DNA from: Firmicutes bacterium UBA3572
GTDB lineage: Bacteria > Bacillota > Desulfotomaculia > Desulfotomaculales > Desulforudaceae
DNA length: 64,000 nucleotides
Assembly (NCBI GenBank): GCA_002375985.1
Contig: DFNH01000018.1
Coordinates: forward strand, 1 to 64,000
Direction: 5' to 3'
Both the position numbers and the translations under genes were made by a program. Shown here piece after piece: positions 23,369-30,551 of the stretch. Numbering within the stretch: position 1 is the first letter of the stretch; each line of letters begins with the position of its first letter. Under the pieces are notes generated by a model. That model did no database searches. It saw nothing but the letters and a program-made list of their open reading frames with translations, and was not told the origin of the DNA.

Positions 23369-23670
23369 ACCTAAATTTATATCTTCGCAAAGGCTGTGAA
23401 GGGGAAAAGTAGACCGGTCCCAGCTCTCCAGGGAGGAAGCGTCGCCGACTGAAAGCGCTTCAGAGTATGGCTGGTTGAAGTTCTCCCCCGAGCTGCCCGG
23501 CTGAAAGCCGTATCCGGTCAAGTAGGCCGTGCCGGAGTCTCCCGCCGTTAAAAGGGAGGGGGTATCGGATGTGGTTGTCCCGTACCCGGCGCATAAGCGG
23601 GTCCTTGGACCAATCAGGGTGGTACCGCGGAAGTGAAAGCTTTCGTCCCTAAGGGATGTAAGCTTTTTTG
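23369..23670 (+). promoter_or_regulatory. T-box leader with first antiterminator/terminator
   Basis: The leader has an AGTA bulge in the 5' side of stem I (near 23407-23412), the conserved T-box AGGGTGGTACCGCGG (23616-23630), and a terminator stem AAGCTTTCGTCCC/GGGATGTAAGCTT with TTTTTT at 23664-23669. T-box RNAs sense an uncharged tRNA through a specifier codon. A UUC triplet (23481-23483) lies after GAAG opposite AGTA, consistent with tRNA-Phe and with the downstream DAHP synthase and prephenate dehydratase genes. The specifier assignment is tentative. Confidence 0.85.
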
Positions 23671-23786
23671 TTGGCGCCGGGTCAGCGGAGCCGATCCCGT
23701 ACCCTTTAGGAGTGGGTGCATGACACCTATTTGGGTGGTACCGCGGAAGCCCGGCTTTCGTCCCAAACGAAAGCCGGGCTTTTTAA
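23671..23786 (+). promoter_or_regulatory. Second T-box antiterminator/terminator without stem I
   Basis: A second TGGGTGGTACCGCGG (about 23732-23746) is followed by a strong terminator, AGCCCGGCTTTCGT pairing with ACGAAAGCCGGGCT, then TTTTTAATTT. Only about 60 bases separate it from the first terminator, too few for another stem I, so this module probably depends on the upstream stem I or acts alone. Confidence 0.8.
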
Positions 23787-23819
23787 TTTAATGGGATGAA
23801 CCAAGGAGGCTTGTAAACG

Positions 23820-24824
23820 ATGATCGTGATGGAAACGGATAGTTCCGAACGAACGACCGAGGTCAGCCGGGTACTGCGCAGTTTGGGTCTGAACGCGCGG
23901 TTGGTCGGCAGCGGTCGGATTTTGTGTACCGTCCAGGAACGTGTGGACGCGGGTCTCCTGGATACTCTGGCGGCTATTCCCGGCGTGCGTTTGGTGCGGC
24001 AGGTGGGCGGGCCGTTCATCTTGAGCGGCAGAGCACCCGAAGACCGCACCACCGTGGTTCGGGTGGGCCGCGCAGCCATTGGTTCCGGGGAGGTCACCGT
24101 GATCGCCGGTCCCTGTGCCGTGGAGAGTCGGGAACAGTTGCTTGGCGCGGCTCAGGCGGTGGCCGTTGCCGGAGCGAAGATTCTACGGGGCGGCACCTAC
24201 AAACCACGAACGTCACCTTACAGTTTTCAGGGCATGGAACGGCGGGGGCTGGAACTCATGGCGGAAGTGGCGGCACATACCGGGTTGGCTACGGTGACCG
24301 AGGTGATCGACGAGCGCAGCCTGGAGGCGGCGGTGGAGTACGTGGATATGCTCCAGGTGGGCTCGCGGAACATGCAGAACTTTCAGCTCCTGCGAGCGGT
24401 GGGCCGCGCGGGCAAACCGGTGCTCCTGAAACGCGGTATGTCGGCAACCATCGAGGAGTGGTTAATGGCGGCCGAGTACATTTTGGCCGAGGGCAACGAT
24501 CAGGTGGTGTTGTGCGAACGGGGCATCCGGACGTTTGAAACCTACACCCGGAACACGTTGGATCTGAGTGCCGTTTCGCTGATCAAGAACTTAAGTCACC
24601 TGCCGATAATCGTCGATCCCAGTCACGCCACCGGTCGGCCCGAATTGATCGCACCTATGTCCCGGGCGGCGGTAGCCGCTGGTGCCGACGGGATCATTGT
24701 TGAGGTTCACCCTTATCCGGAAAGGGCGCTCTGCGACGGTAAGCAATCCCTGGATCCTGTTGCCTTTAACCGGCTGATGGTAGACGTCAAGATCGTGGCC
24801 CGGGCTTTGGGCCGGGAGATATAA
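23820..24824 (+). CDS. aroF: 3-deoxy-7-phosphoheptulonate (DAHP) synthase
   Basis: The 334-residue enzyme joins phosphoenolpyruvate and erythrose 4-phosphate in the first step of the shikimate pathway. An N-terminal ferredoxin-like/ACT-like domain (about 1-70) precedes the TIM barrel with VIAGPCAVES, LRGGTYKPRTSPYSFQG, LQVGSRNMQNFQLL, LLKRGMSATIEEWL, DPSHATGRPELI and EVHPYPERALCDGKQSL. This is the class I-beta form found in Bacillus and Thermotoga, where the N-terminal domain gives feedback control by Phe/Tyr. ATG 23820 follows AAGGAGG. It is controlled by the T-box leader and shares an operon with pheA. Confidence 0.93.
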   Translation: MIVMETDSSERTTEVSRVLRSLGLNARLVGSGRILCTVQERVDAGLLDTLAAIPGVRLVRQVGGPFILSGRAPEDRTTVVRVGRAAIGSGEVTVIAGPCAVESREQLLGAAQAVAVAGAKILRGGTYKPRTSPYSFQGMERRGLELMAEVAAHTGLATVTEVIDERSLEAAVEYVDMLQVGSRNMQNFQLLRAVGRAGKPVLLKRGMSATIEEWLMAAEYILAEGNDQVVLCERGIRTFETYTRNTLDLSAVSLIKNLSHLPIIVDPSHATGRPELIAPMSRAAVAAGADGIIVEVHPYPERALCDGKQSLDPVAFNRLMVDVKIVARALGREI

Positions 24825-24841
24825 GCAGGAGGGATCAGCGC

Positions 24842-25969
24842 ATGGAAACCGTTGCCTATTTGGGCCCCGAGGGCACTTATTCGGAGGAAGCGGCGTCCGT
24901 CTGGTCCGGCAACCGCCCGGTACGCCTGCAAGCATTGGGATCGTTGGTGAAGGTGGCCAAGGCCGTCGACGCGGGTGAGGTAGACTGGGGGGTGCTGCCG
25001 GCCGAGAATTCCTGTGAGGGATCCCTGGCCCTGACGTTGGACCTGCTGATGGACCGGGCCGACCGTCTCCAAATCTGTGGCGAAGTGGTGCTGCGGGTCC
25101 GCCACCACCTGCTGGTCCGGCCGGGAGTTAGCGGGAAACGGGTGACCCGGATCTTATCCCACTTTCAGGCCCTGGCCCAGTGCCGGGGTTACCTGGAACG
25201 GCATTTTCCGGGGGTCGAACTCAGTGAGGTAGAGAGCACCGCCGAAGCCGCCCGGACGGTCGCGGCAAGCGGCGAACCCTGGGCCGCAATCGGTTCGGCC
25301 AGGGCGGCACGGCTCTTCAATTTGGCTGTGGCGGCGGAAGACGTAGCCGATCTACAGGAAAACGCCACTCGGTTTTTGGTTGTTGGACGCCGGGGTTGCC
25401 AAGTCGGGGCGGGCGACAAGACCACGATCCTGGCCGGGGTAGACAACCGGCCGGGTGCTCTTTACCGACTATTGGGCGAATTTGCCCGGCGCGGGATCAA
25501 CCTGACCCGGATCGAGTCCCGGCCGGCCAAAACCCGGCTGGGAGAGTACGTCTTCTTCATCGATTTCGAGGGAAATCCAGAAAGACCCGAGGTCGCCGAG
25601 GCCCTTGCCGGGGCCCGGCAGAGGACCAGCTTCCTCAAGATTTTGGGCTGCTACCCCGCGGCTGGAACAGCCGCTCCTGCATCCGACGCTACCGATCCCG
25701 ATTTGGCCCAGATTCGGGCCGAAATCGACCTGTTGGACGGCTGGATTGTCGATTTGCTGGCCCAGCGCGCGTCCTTGGTACGGACCATCGGCAAGCTGAA
25801 GGCCGGCCGGCCGATTCGGGATCCGGTACGGGAGAAACAGGTGCTCAGCCGGCTCCAGGAACTGGCGGCCGAGAAAGGGGTCGACCCCCAGGTGGTGGCG
25901 GGGGTGTACGGGCTGCTCTTGCCTTATTATGTGGAACTGCAAAACCCCTCCGCGAGAAGTTTGGATTAA
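24842..25969 (+). CDS. pheA: Prephenate dehydratase-ACT-chorismate mutase fusion
   Basis: The 375-residue protein carries two enzymes of phenylalanine synthesis. Residues about 1-180 are prephenate dehydratase (VAYLGPEGTYSEEAA, LPAENSCEGSL, ENATRFLVVGR). Residues about 195-275 are the ACT regulatory domain with GALYRLLGEFARRGINLTRIESRP, the Phe-binding motif. Residues about 285-370 are an AroQ-type chorismate mutase (IRAEIDLLDGWIVDLLAQRASLVRTIGKLK, DPVREKQVLSRL). The common bifunctional PheA has chorismate mutase at the N-terminus, so the domain order here is reversed. It starts 17 bases after aroF and is co-transcribed with it. Confidence 0.92.
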   Translation: METVAYLGPEGTYSEEAASVWSGNRPVRLQALGSLVKVAKAVDAGEVDWGVLPAENSCEGSLALTLDLLMDRADRLQICGEVVLRVRHHLLVRPGVSGKRVTRILSHFQALAQCRGYLERHFPGVELSEVESTAEAARTVAASGEPWAAIGSARAARLFNLAVAAEDVADLQENATRFLVVGRRGCQVGAGDKTTILAGVDNRPGALYRLLGEFARRGINLTRIESRPAKTRLGEYVFFIDFEGNPERPEVAEALAGARQRTSFLKILGCYPAAGTAAPASDATDPDLAQIRAEIDLLDGWIVDLLAQRASLVRTIGKLKAGRPIRDPVREKQVLSRLQELAAEKGVDPQVVAGVYGLLLPYYVELQNPSARSLD

Positions 25970-25997
25970 AAACTAGATTAAATTTTTGTTAGGGGTA

Positions 25998-26078
25998 ATG
26001 CTTGTGCGTATCCTGGTGGTAGGAACCTTGGTATTGGCGACGTTGGGTTTGCTGTTAACGGCCGGGGGTTGCTTTTGA
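25998..26078 (+). CDS. Possible 26-residue lipopeptide
   Basis: The frame encodes a basic start (MLVRI), a long hydrophobic stretch and the ending TAGGCF. It resembles a lipoprotein signal peptide that stops one residue after the lipobox Cys. A GTTAGGGGT sequence precedes the ATG. It may be a true tiny lipopeptide or chance; nothing else supports it. Confidence 0.3.
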   Translation: MLVRILVVGTLVLATLGLLLTAGGCF

Positions 26079-26148
26079 TAAAGAAGGTTGGGGCCTGCGG
26101 GACAGGCCCTTGGTTTCTAAGATGGGTTTGCCCGGGCTCCGGGAGCAG

Positions 26149-26748
26149 TTAGTCTTCCACACTTCCTGGTTCGGACTGTGCCGGTGGCGGGGCGGCCGGG
26201 GCCAGGATTGGCCGCAGGCGCGGGTCGGTGGCCATATCCCGGAGCAGGTCCTGCATCTGGCGCTGGGACATCATTTCCAGTACGCCGTCCCGGTTTTCCG
26301 GTCGGGCAAGAATGTTTGCGGTTGCGGTCTGCATGCGTGGCAGGGTGAACATCCGCTCGCTGGCCCGGATGGTGTCCGGATTGGTGAGGATGTCGATTAC
26401 GTTATCCTGCATCCGGGGATCGCCGAGCATCGTGGCAAACGCCCCCTGCATCCGGGCGGTACTCATAATTTCTATTAGCGGTTCGCGTAGCCGCGGTGCA
26501 CTCAGGATGTCCGCCACCCGGTTCCGGTTGGCGGGATCCGCCAGGTACTCGGCCACCCCCGCCTGGGTCAGAACCCGTTCTCCCTCGGGTCGGGCCTGGG
26601 GTGAAGGCCCGAAGCGCGGTCCGGTCCAAATGCCGATCAGAAAGGCAATCACGACGGTACCGACCAGCAGCACGAGCCACCACCGGGTATCGAGGCCTTC
26701 CCGCCACTTGCGTCGGTCCGGCAAACGTTCTTCTGAGGTATCGGGCAC
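26149..26748 (-). CDS. GerD-like membrane-anchored germination protein
   Basis: The 199-residue protein has one membrane span (WWLVLLVGTVVIAFLIGIWTG, about 22-42) and then a row of short helices of about 17 residues each (VADILSAPRLREPLIEIMS, VIDILTNPDTIRASERMF, VLEMMSQRQMQDLLRDM). This pattern resembles the helical core of GerD, the scaffold protein for germinant receptors in spores. GTG 26748 follows GGGAGGACTTACC; a longer basic N-terminal extension is possible. GerD in Bacillus is a lipoprotein, and here a transmembrane helix would take that role, so the assignment is tentative. Confidence 0.5.
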   Translation of the reverse strand: MPDTSEERLPDRRKWREGLDTRWWLVLLVGTVVIAFLIGIWTGPRFGPSPQARPEGERVLTQAGVAEYLADPANRNRVADILSAPRLREPLIEIMSTARMQGAFATMLGDPRMQDNVIDILTNPDTIRASERMFTLPRMQTATANILARPENRDGVLEMMSQRQMQDLLRDMATDPRLRPILAPAAPPPAQSEPGSVED

Positions 26749-26904
26749 GGTAAGTCCTCCCTTCAGATGTTTTTGTTTAGCTTTTCGCTCGGTTTCCAGA
26801 ATTATACGATCCGGCGGCGTGCGTTTGCGGGCCGGCTTTTTTTTCACCGGGGGAAGTGTTAACCTGAGGAGGACGACATAAAAGGTTTGATAGGGGGTAG
26901 CCGC

Positions 26905-28281
26905 TTGCGCTGGCGTGCAATCCTGACGTTGGTGCTGATCACGGGGCTGGCCGCGGTCGGCGGGTTACTCTGGTGGGGGGTGCAGCCGGTGAACGAGGAA
27001 CACCGGGTTTTGCAAGTGGTGGCCCGGCCCGGAAACCGGGCCGAAGGTTTTCTGGTCGAACCGGACGGTAAAGGTCTAAAGCAGCAGGACCTGCGGGGTA
27101 TCGCCTGGGCTTTCGGCCGTGGCGCCGTCCACTATCCGGACGCCCCAGGAGAGATGTTTGTCTTCGGGGGGCGGGCTTATGTGTGCGGCCCCGGTGGTGA
27201 GGTCCGGCGGGCAGAGGTACTGGTGAACACCGAGTCCGCCCTGGGGCTGGGGCGTGAGGCCGGCGTGAGTGCCCTCCTGTATTTGCCAGAGGGTGACCCG
27301 GTGCCGCTGGGAGCGGTGTTGGCCCAGGTCGGCGCTGGCTTGAAGGATCCGGTGGCAGTGGTCGGTGTCGGTCGCTTTGCGGGTGTGTCCATCCGGCCGG
27401 TGGATACCTCCCCCATGAGCCGTTTGTCGGCCTGGCGGCAAGCCTTGTCCGCACGGTCGATTGGGCCCAAAGGGTTGGTTTTTCTGGCCTTCCGGACCGG
27501 TGATGTTGGGCCGGAGCGGAGAACGCAAGGGGAATGGCAGTTATACGGCTTACTGACCGAGGAATTACCCGCCACCGGTCCGGTAGTAACTGCCGGTGAG
27601 ATCTTGGGGCGGGCACGGGAAGCCGGGCCCCGGACACCGACTCCGGTGTCTACGAACAGTAGCGCGGTGGAACTGGTCCTGGCGGTTTACGACCTGGACC
27701 GCATCGTTTTGGCTACCGATTTCATTGAGCCGCCCCTGGTGGAGATCACTGCCGTAGACCCGACCATTGTGCTGGACATCCGTTATGCCGGCAAGAATAA
27801 CTTCGCGGGCCGGCCGGTATACGCCGCACCGCGGGCTTACCTGGTCTTGCCGGAGGCCGAGCGGCTGGCGCGGGTGAACGCCCGCTTGCGGGAACAGGGG
27901 TTTCGCCTGAAGGTCTACGACGCCTACCGGCCTTTCTCCGATCACGCCCGCCTTTGGGAACTGGCCCCCGATAAGCGATATTGGGCCGATCCGGCAAAGG
28001 GATCACGCCACAGCCGGGCCGCCGCCGTCGACTGTACCCTGGTGACCTTGGACGGGCAAGCGGTGGAGATGCCGACCGACTTTGATGACTTTACGCCCCG
28101 GGCGCACCGCGACTACCAGGGGGCTTCGGCAGCCGCTCTCCGGCACCGGGCCATTTTGGAAGAGGCCATGGCCGCGGAAGGATTCATCCCCTTGCCCAAA
28201 GAATGGTGGCACTTCGACAGTCCGGTCTGGTGGGAATATCCCCTGCGGGACATCCCGCTGGCGTTGGATGGTACGGGTTGA
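26905..28281 (+). CDS. VanX-type D-Ala-D-Ala dipeptidase with long N-terminal region
   Basis: The 458-residue protein has an N-terminal membrane/signal segment (AILTLVLITGLAAVGGLLWWG), about 230 residues of unrecognised domain, then a M15D peptidase domain (about 265-450). That domain has VLDIRYAGKNNF, VYDAYRPFSDHARLW, the zinc motif SRHSRAAAVDCTLV and EWWHFD. VanX-type enzymes cleave D-alanyl-D-alanine; non-resistance homologues recycle or remodel cell wall. Export suggests action on peptidoglycan products outside the cell. TTG 26905 is the chosen start, behind TAGGGGGT. No vanA/vanH genes are near, so vancomycin resistance is not implied. Confidence 0.75.
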   Translation: MRWRAILTLVLITGLAAVGGLLWWGVQPVNEEHRVLQVVARPGNRAEGFLVEPDGKGLKQQDLRGIAWAFGRGAVHYPDAPGEMFVFGGRAYVCGPGGEVRRAEVLVNTESALGLGREAGVSALLYLPEGDPVPLGAVLAQVGAGLKDPVAVVGVGRFAGVSIRPVDTSPMSRLSAWRQALSARSIGPKGLVFLAFRTGDVGPERRTQGEWQLYGLLTEELPATGPVVTAGEILGRAREAGPRTPTPVSTNSSAVELVLAVYDLDRIVLATDFIEPPLVEITAVDPTIVLDIRYAGKNNFAGRPVYAAPRAYLVLPEAERLARVNARLREQGFRLKVYDAYRPFSDHARLWELAPDKRYWADPAKGSRHSRAAAVDCTLVTLDGQAVEMPTDFDDFTPRAHRDYQGASAAALRHRAILEEAMAAEGFIPLPKEWWHFDSPVWWEYPLRDIPLALDGTG

Positions 28282-28355
28282 CACACCCATCGGGGGGATA
28301 TAGTTTTGACATATTGGACGGTAAACATGACCGCTGGGGAGGGGAGAGCAGGAAT

Positions 28356-28907
28356 ATGGAAGCTTGGCTGGGAATGCTTTTTGGTTACGTGTTAATTTTC
28401 TGTGCCCGGGTCGCCGATATGTCCCTGGATGTGATCCGGGTGCTGCTTTTAACCCGCGGCTGGAAGTGGTTGGCCAGCGTGGTCGGCTTCGTGGAGATCA
28501 TCATTTTTATACTGGTTTTGAATTATGTCCTGCAGGATGGGCTGACCGATCCGGGCAAGATCATTGCCTACGCGGCCGGGTTTGCCACCGGAAACCTGGT
28601 GGGCGGCATCATGGAGGAGCGGCTGGCCATGGGGTTCGTATCCCTGCAGGTATTTCCTCCGGTGACCAAGGTGGACGAACTGACCGCCCTGTTCCGCCGG
28701 GAAGGGTTCGGGGTGACGCTGGTGACCGGGGAAGGGCGGGACGGTTACCGAAAAATCCTGTTTTTGTTCCTGAAGCGCAAGGACTTAAACCGCGCCCTGA
28801 AGGTGTTAAACCAGTACGATCCCAAAATGTTCTTCAGCGTTTCCGACGCGCGCATCATTCACGGCGGAATCATCCCGGGCCGGAGCAGCGTGGTGGCCGG
28901 CCGGTAA
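28356..28907 (+). CDS. UPF0316/DUF2179-type membrane protein
   Basis: The 183-residue protein has three hydrophobic spans with VADMSLDVIRVLLLTRGWKWLA and GLTDPGKIIAYAAGFATGNLVGG, followed by a soluble DUF2179 domain (about 110-175, FRREGFGVTLVTGEGRDGYRKILFLFLKRKDLNRAL). DUF2179 domains resemble PII-like small-ligand sensors and bind nucleotides or similar. ATG 28356 is preceded by GGGGAGAGCAGGA. Role unknown; membrane sensing or transport is likely. Confidence 0.75.
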   Translation: MEAWLGMLFGYVLIFCARVADMSLDVIRVLLLTRGWKWLASVVGFVEIIIFILVLNYVLQDGLTDPGKIIAYAAGFATGNLVGGIMEERLAMGFVSLQVFPPVTKVDELTALFRREGFGVTLVTGEGRDGYRKILFLFLKRKDLNRALKVLNQYDPKMFFSVSDARIIHGGIIPGRSSVVAGR

Positions 28908-28977
28908 ACCGGTCACCATGTTTCCGGCGGCTGTGGGCAACGCATAAAAACCTAATGCCAAACGGCAGGTGATCGCA

Positions 28978-29006
28978 CGCCTCGGCCTCGGGCCGGGGCG
29001 TTTTTT
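28978..29006 (+). terminator. Rho-independent terminator
   Basis: CGCCTCGGCC and GGCCGGGGCG form a 10-base stem with a 3-base loop, followed by TTTTTT at 29001-29006. It ends the upstream UPF0316 transcript. Confidence 0.8.
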
Positions 29007-29088
29007 GTTTGACCGCCTTGACAAAAGGAAGCAGGAAAATGTAAAGTTCATATTAGAATATACTGATAGAGTAAAGAAAGGGATGGCC

Positions 29089-29409
29089 ATGGGTACCGAT
29101 GTTTTTACCTTGCAGGCCGAGATCCTTAAGGCTTTAAGTCACCCGACGCGCATTCGGATCGTGAATCAACTGCGCCGCGGGGAACGCTGCGTGTGTGAAA
29201 TTATGGCCGAATTGGAACTGGAGCAGTCCAACGTTTCCCAGCACCTGGCGGTTTTAAAGCGGGCGGGCTTGCTGGGAGCGCGTAAGGACGGCCTCAAGAT
29301 GATGTACTGGGTGCGCCGGCCAGAGGTGTTCGTGGTACTGGATACCCTCCGGCGGATGGTGCTGCTTCGGGTCGAGGAACAGGTACGGCTGTTAAGCGAG
29401 GCTGAGTAG
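29089..29409 (+). CDS. ArsR-family metal(loid)-responsive repressor
   Basis: The 106-residue protein is a winged-helix ArsR/SmtB regulator: LSHPTRIRIVNQLRRGERCVCEIMAEL then the recognition helix QSNVSQHLAVLKRAGLLGARKDG and wing MMYWVRRP. The ERCVCE pair sits at the alpha-3 site used by ArsR and CadC to bind arsenite or soft metals. I prefer ATG 29089, eight bases after AAAGGGA; ATG 29083 is possible. It lies just upstream of a permease of the DUF318/ArsP type, so it probably represses that gene until a metal or arsenical binds. The AT-rich DNA at 29048-29070 is a likely operator. Confidence 0.85.
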   Translation: MGTDVFTLQAEILKALSHPTRIRIVNQLRRGERCVCEIMAELELEQSNVSQHLAVLKRAGLLGARKDGLKMMYWVRRPEVFVVLDTLRRMVLLRVEEQVRLLSEAE

Positions 29410-29466
29410 CATCGGTTAAGATGCTTGTGCGTGGAACATGGTGCCACCGGGAGGGATCAGATTTAT

Positions 29467-30516
29467 ATGGTTCTTGAACTGCTGCTGGCCGGGTTGTTGG
29501 CCTTACAGGATTATATCGCCTTGCACGTGTTGACCTGCCTCGTCCCGGCCTTTCTGTTGGCCGGGGGACTGGTCACCTTTATCAACCGCCAGGCGATCCT
29601 GAGTCTTTTTGGGGCAAAGGCCGGCAAGCCCAAGGCCTTTTCCCTGGCCGGTGTTTCCAGCTTCGCCCTGGCGGCCTGTTCGTGCACGGTGATACCGGTA
29701 GCCAGTGGGCTTTACTTTAGCGGTGCCGGCATCGGGGTGGCGTTTATCATCTTGTGGGTGGCCCCGGCGGCGAATGTCTTGGCCCTGGTATACACCGGGG
29801 CGATCTTGGGCGGCGAGATGGTGTTAGCCCGGGTGGCGGCCGCCCTGCTGGTGGCTTTTGCCGTTGGTTACGTTATGAGCACCGTTTTCAAAGGAAAAAC
29901 CGGAGCGGTACCGCACTGGCCGCCGACGGCGAGCCCAGAAAGCGGAAAGATCATTGAAACCAGGTATCTGGTGTTGTTTTTGCTGATCCTTCTTTCTCTG
30001 TTACTTCCCAACTATTTGATCAGGGAAGGCCCTTACCTGGATAAGGTTCTGCTTTGGAGTGCACTCACCCTGGTGATGGTGGCTTACGCCTGGCGGATGC
30101 TTTCCTGGGACAGCATCACCGAGTGGCTCCGGGAAACTTGGTGGTTCGTGCGGATTATCACCCCGCTGCTACTGGGTGGCGTCTTCCTGGTGGGCGTGAT
30201 TGGGGCGGTGCTGCCGGAGCAGTGGATCCAGAGCTGGCTCGGCGGGAACGGGCTTTTGGCCTGTTTCCTGGCCACTTTCATTGGCGCGGTCAGTTACTTC
30301 GCCACCATGACCGAGGCACCCTTTGTAGACATGCTGATGGGCGTGGGAATGGGGAAAGGACCTGCCCTGGCCCTGCTGCTGGCCGGTCCGGGTTTGAGCC
30401 TGCCCAATTGGTTGGCCATCGCCAGGGTGTTCGGCATCAGACCGGCACTGGTCTACGTACCTACCATCATTGTGCTGGCCACCCTGGCCGGTTGGGTTTT
30501 CGGAAACCTGGCGTAA
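29467..30516 (+). CDS. DUF318/ArsP-type permease (metal or organoarsenical efflux)
   Basis: The 349-residue membrane protein has eight or more spans and the family motif SSFALAACSCTVIPVASGLYFSGAGIG, repeated in weaker form as GAVSYFATMTEAPFVDMLMGVGMGKGPALAL. The Cys pair in ACSC matches ArsP/SO_0444-type permeases implicated in export of trivalent organoarsenicals or of copper/zinc. The ArsR-type gene 57 bases upstream supports metal(loid) control. ATG 29467 is used; the ribosome site GGGAGG is somewhat far. Substrate not determined from sequence. Confidence 0.8.
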   Translation: MVLELLLAGLLALQDYIALHVLTCLVPAFLLAGGLVTFINRQAILSLFGAKAGKPKAFSLAGVSSFALAACSCTVIPVASGLYFSGAGIGVAFIILWVAPAANVLALVYTGAILGGEMVLARVAAALLVAFAVGYVMSTVFKGKTGAVPHWPPTASPESGKIIETRYLVLFLLILLSLLLPNYLIREGPYLDKVLLWSALTLVMVAYAWRMLSWDSITEWLRETWWFVRIITPLLLGGVFLVGVIGAVLPEQWIQSWLGGNGLLACFLATFIGAVSYFATMTEAPFVDMLMGVGMGKGPALALLLAGPGLSLPNWLAIARVFGIRPALVYVPTIIVLATLAGWVFGNLA

Positions 30517-30551
30517 ATTTCCTGCCGCGGCTGCTTGCGGGGGTGACGATG

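Noticed and set aside
26905..28281. Vancomycin resistance from the VanX-type gene
   Set aside because: No vanH, vanA or vanRS genes are nearby, and the protein is exported with an extra domain, unlike cytoplasmic VanX.
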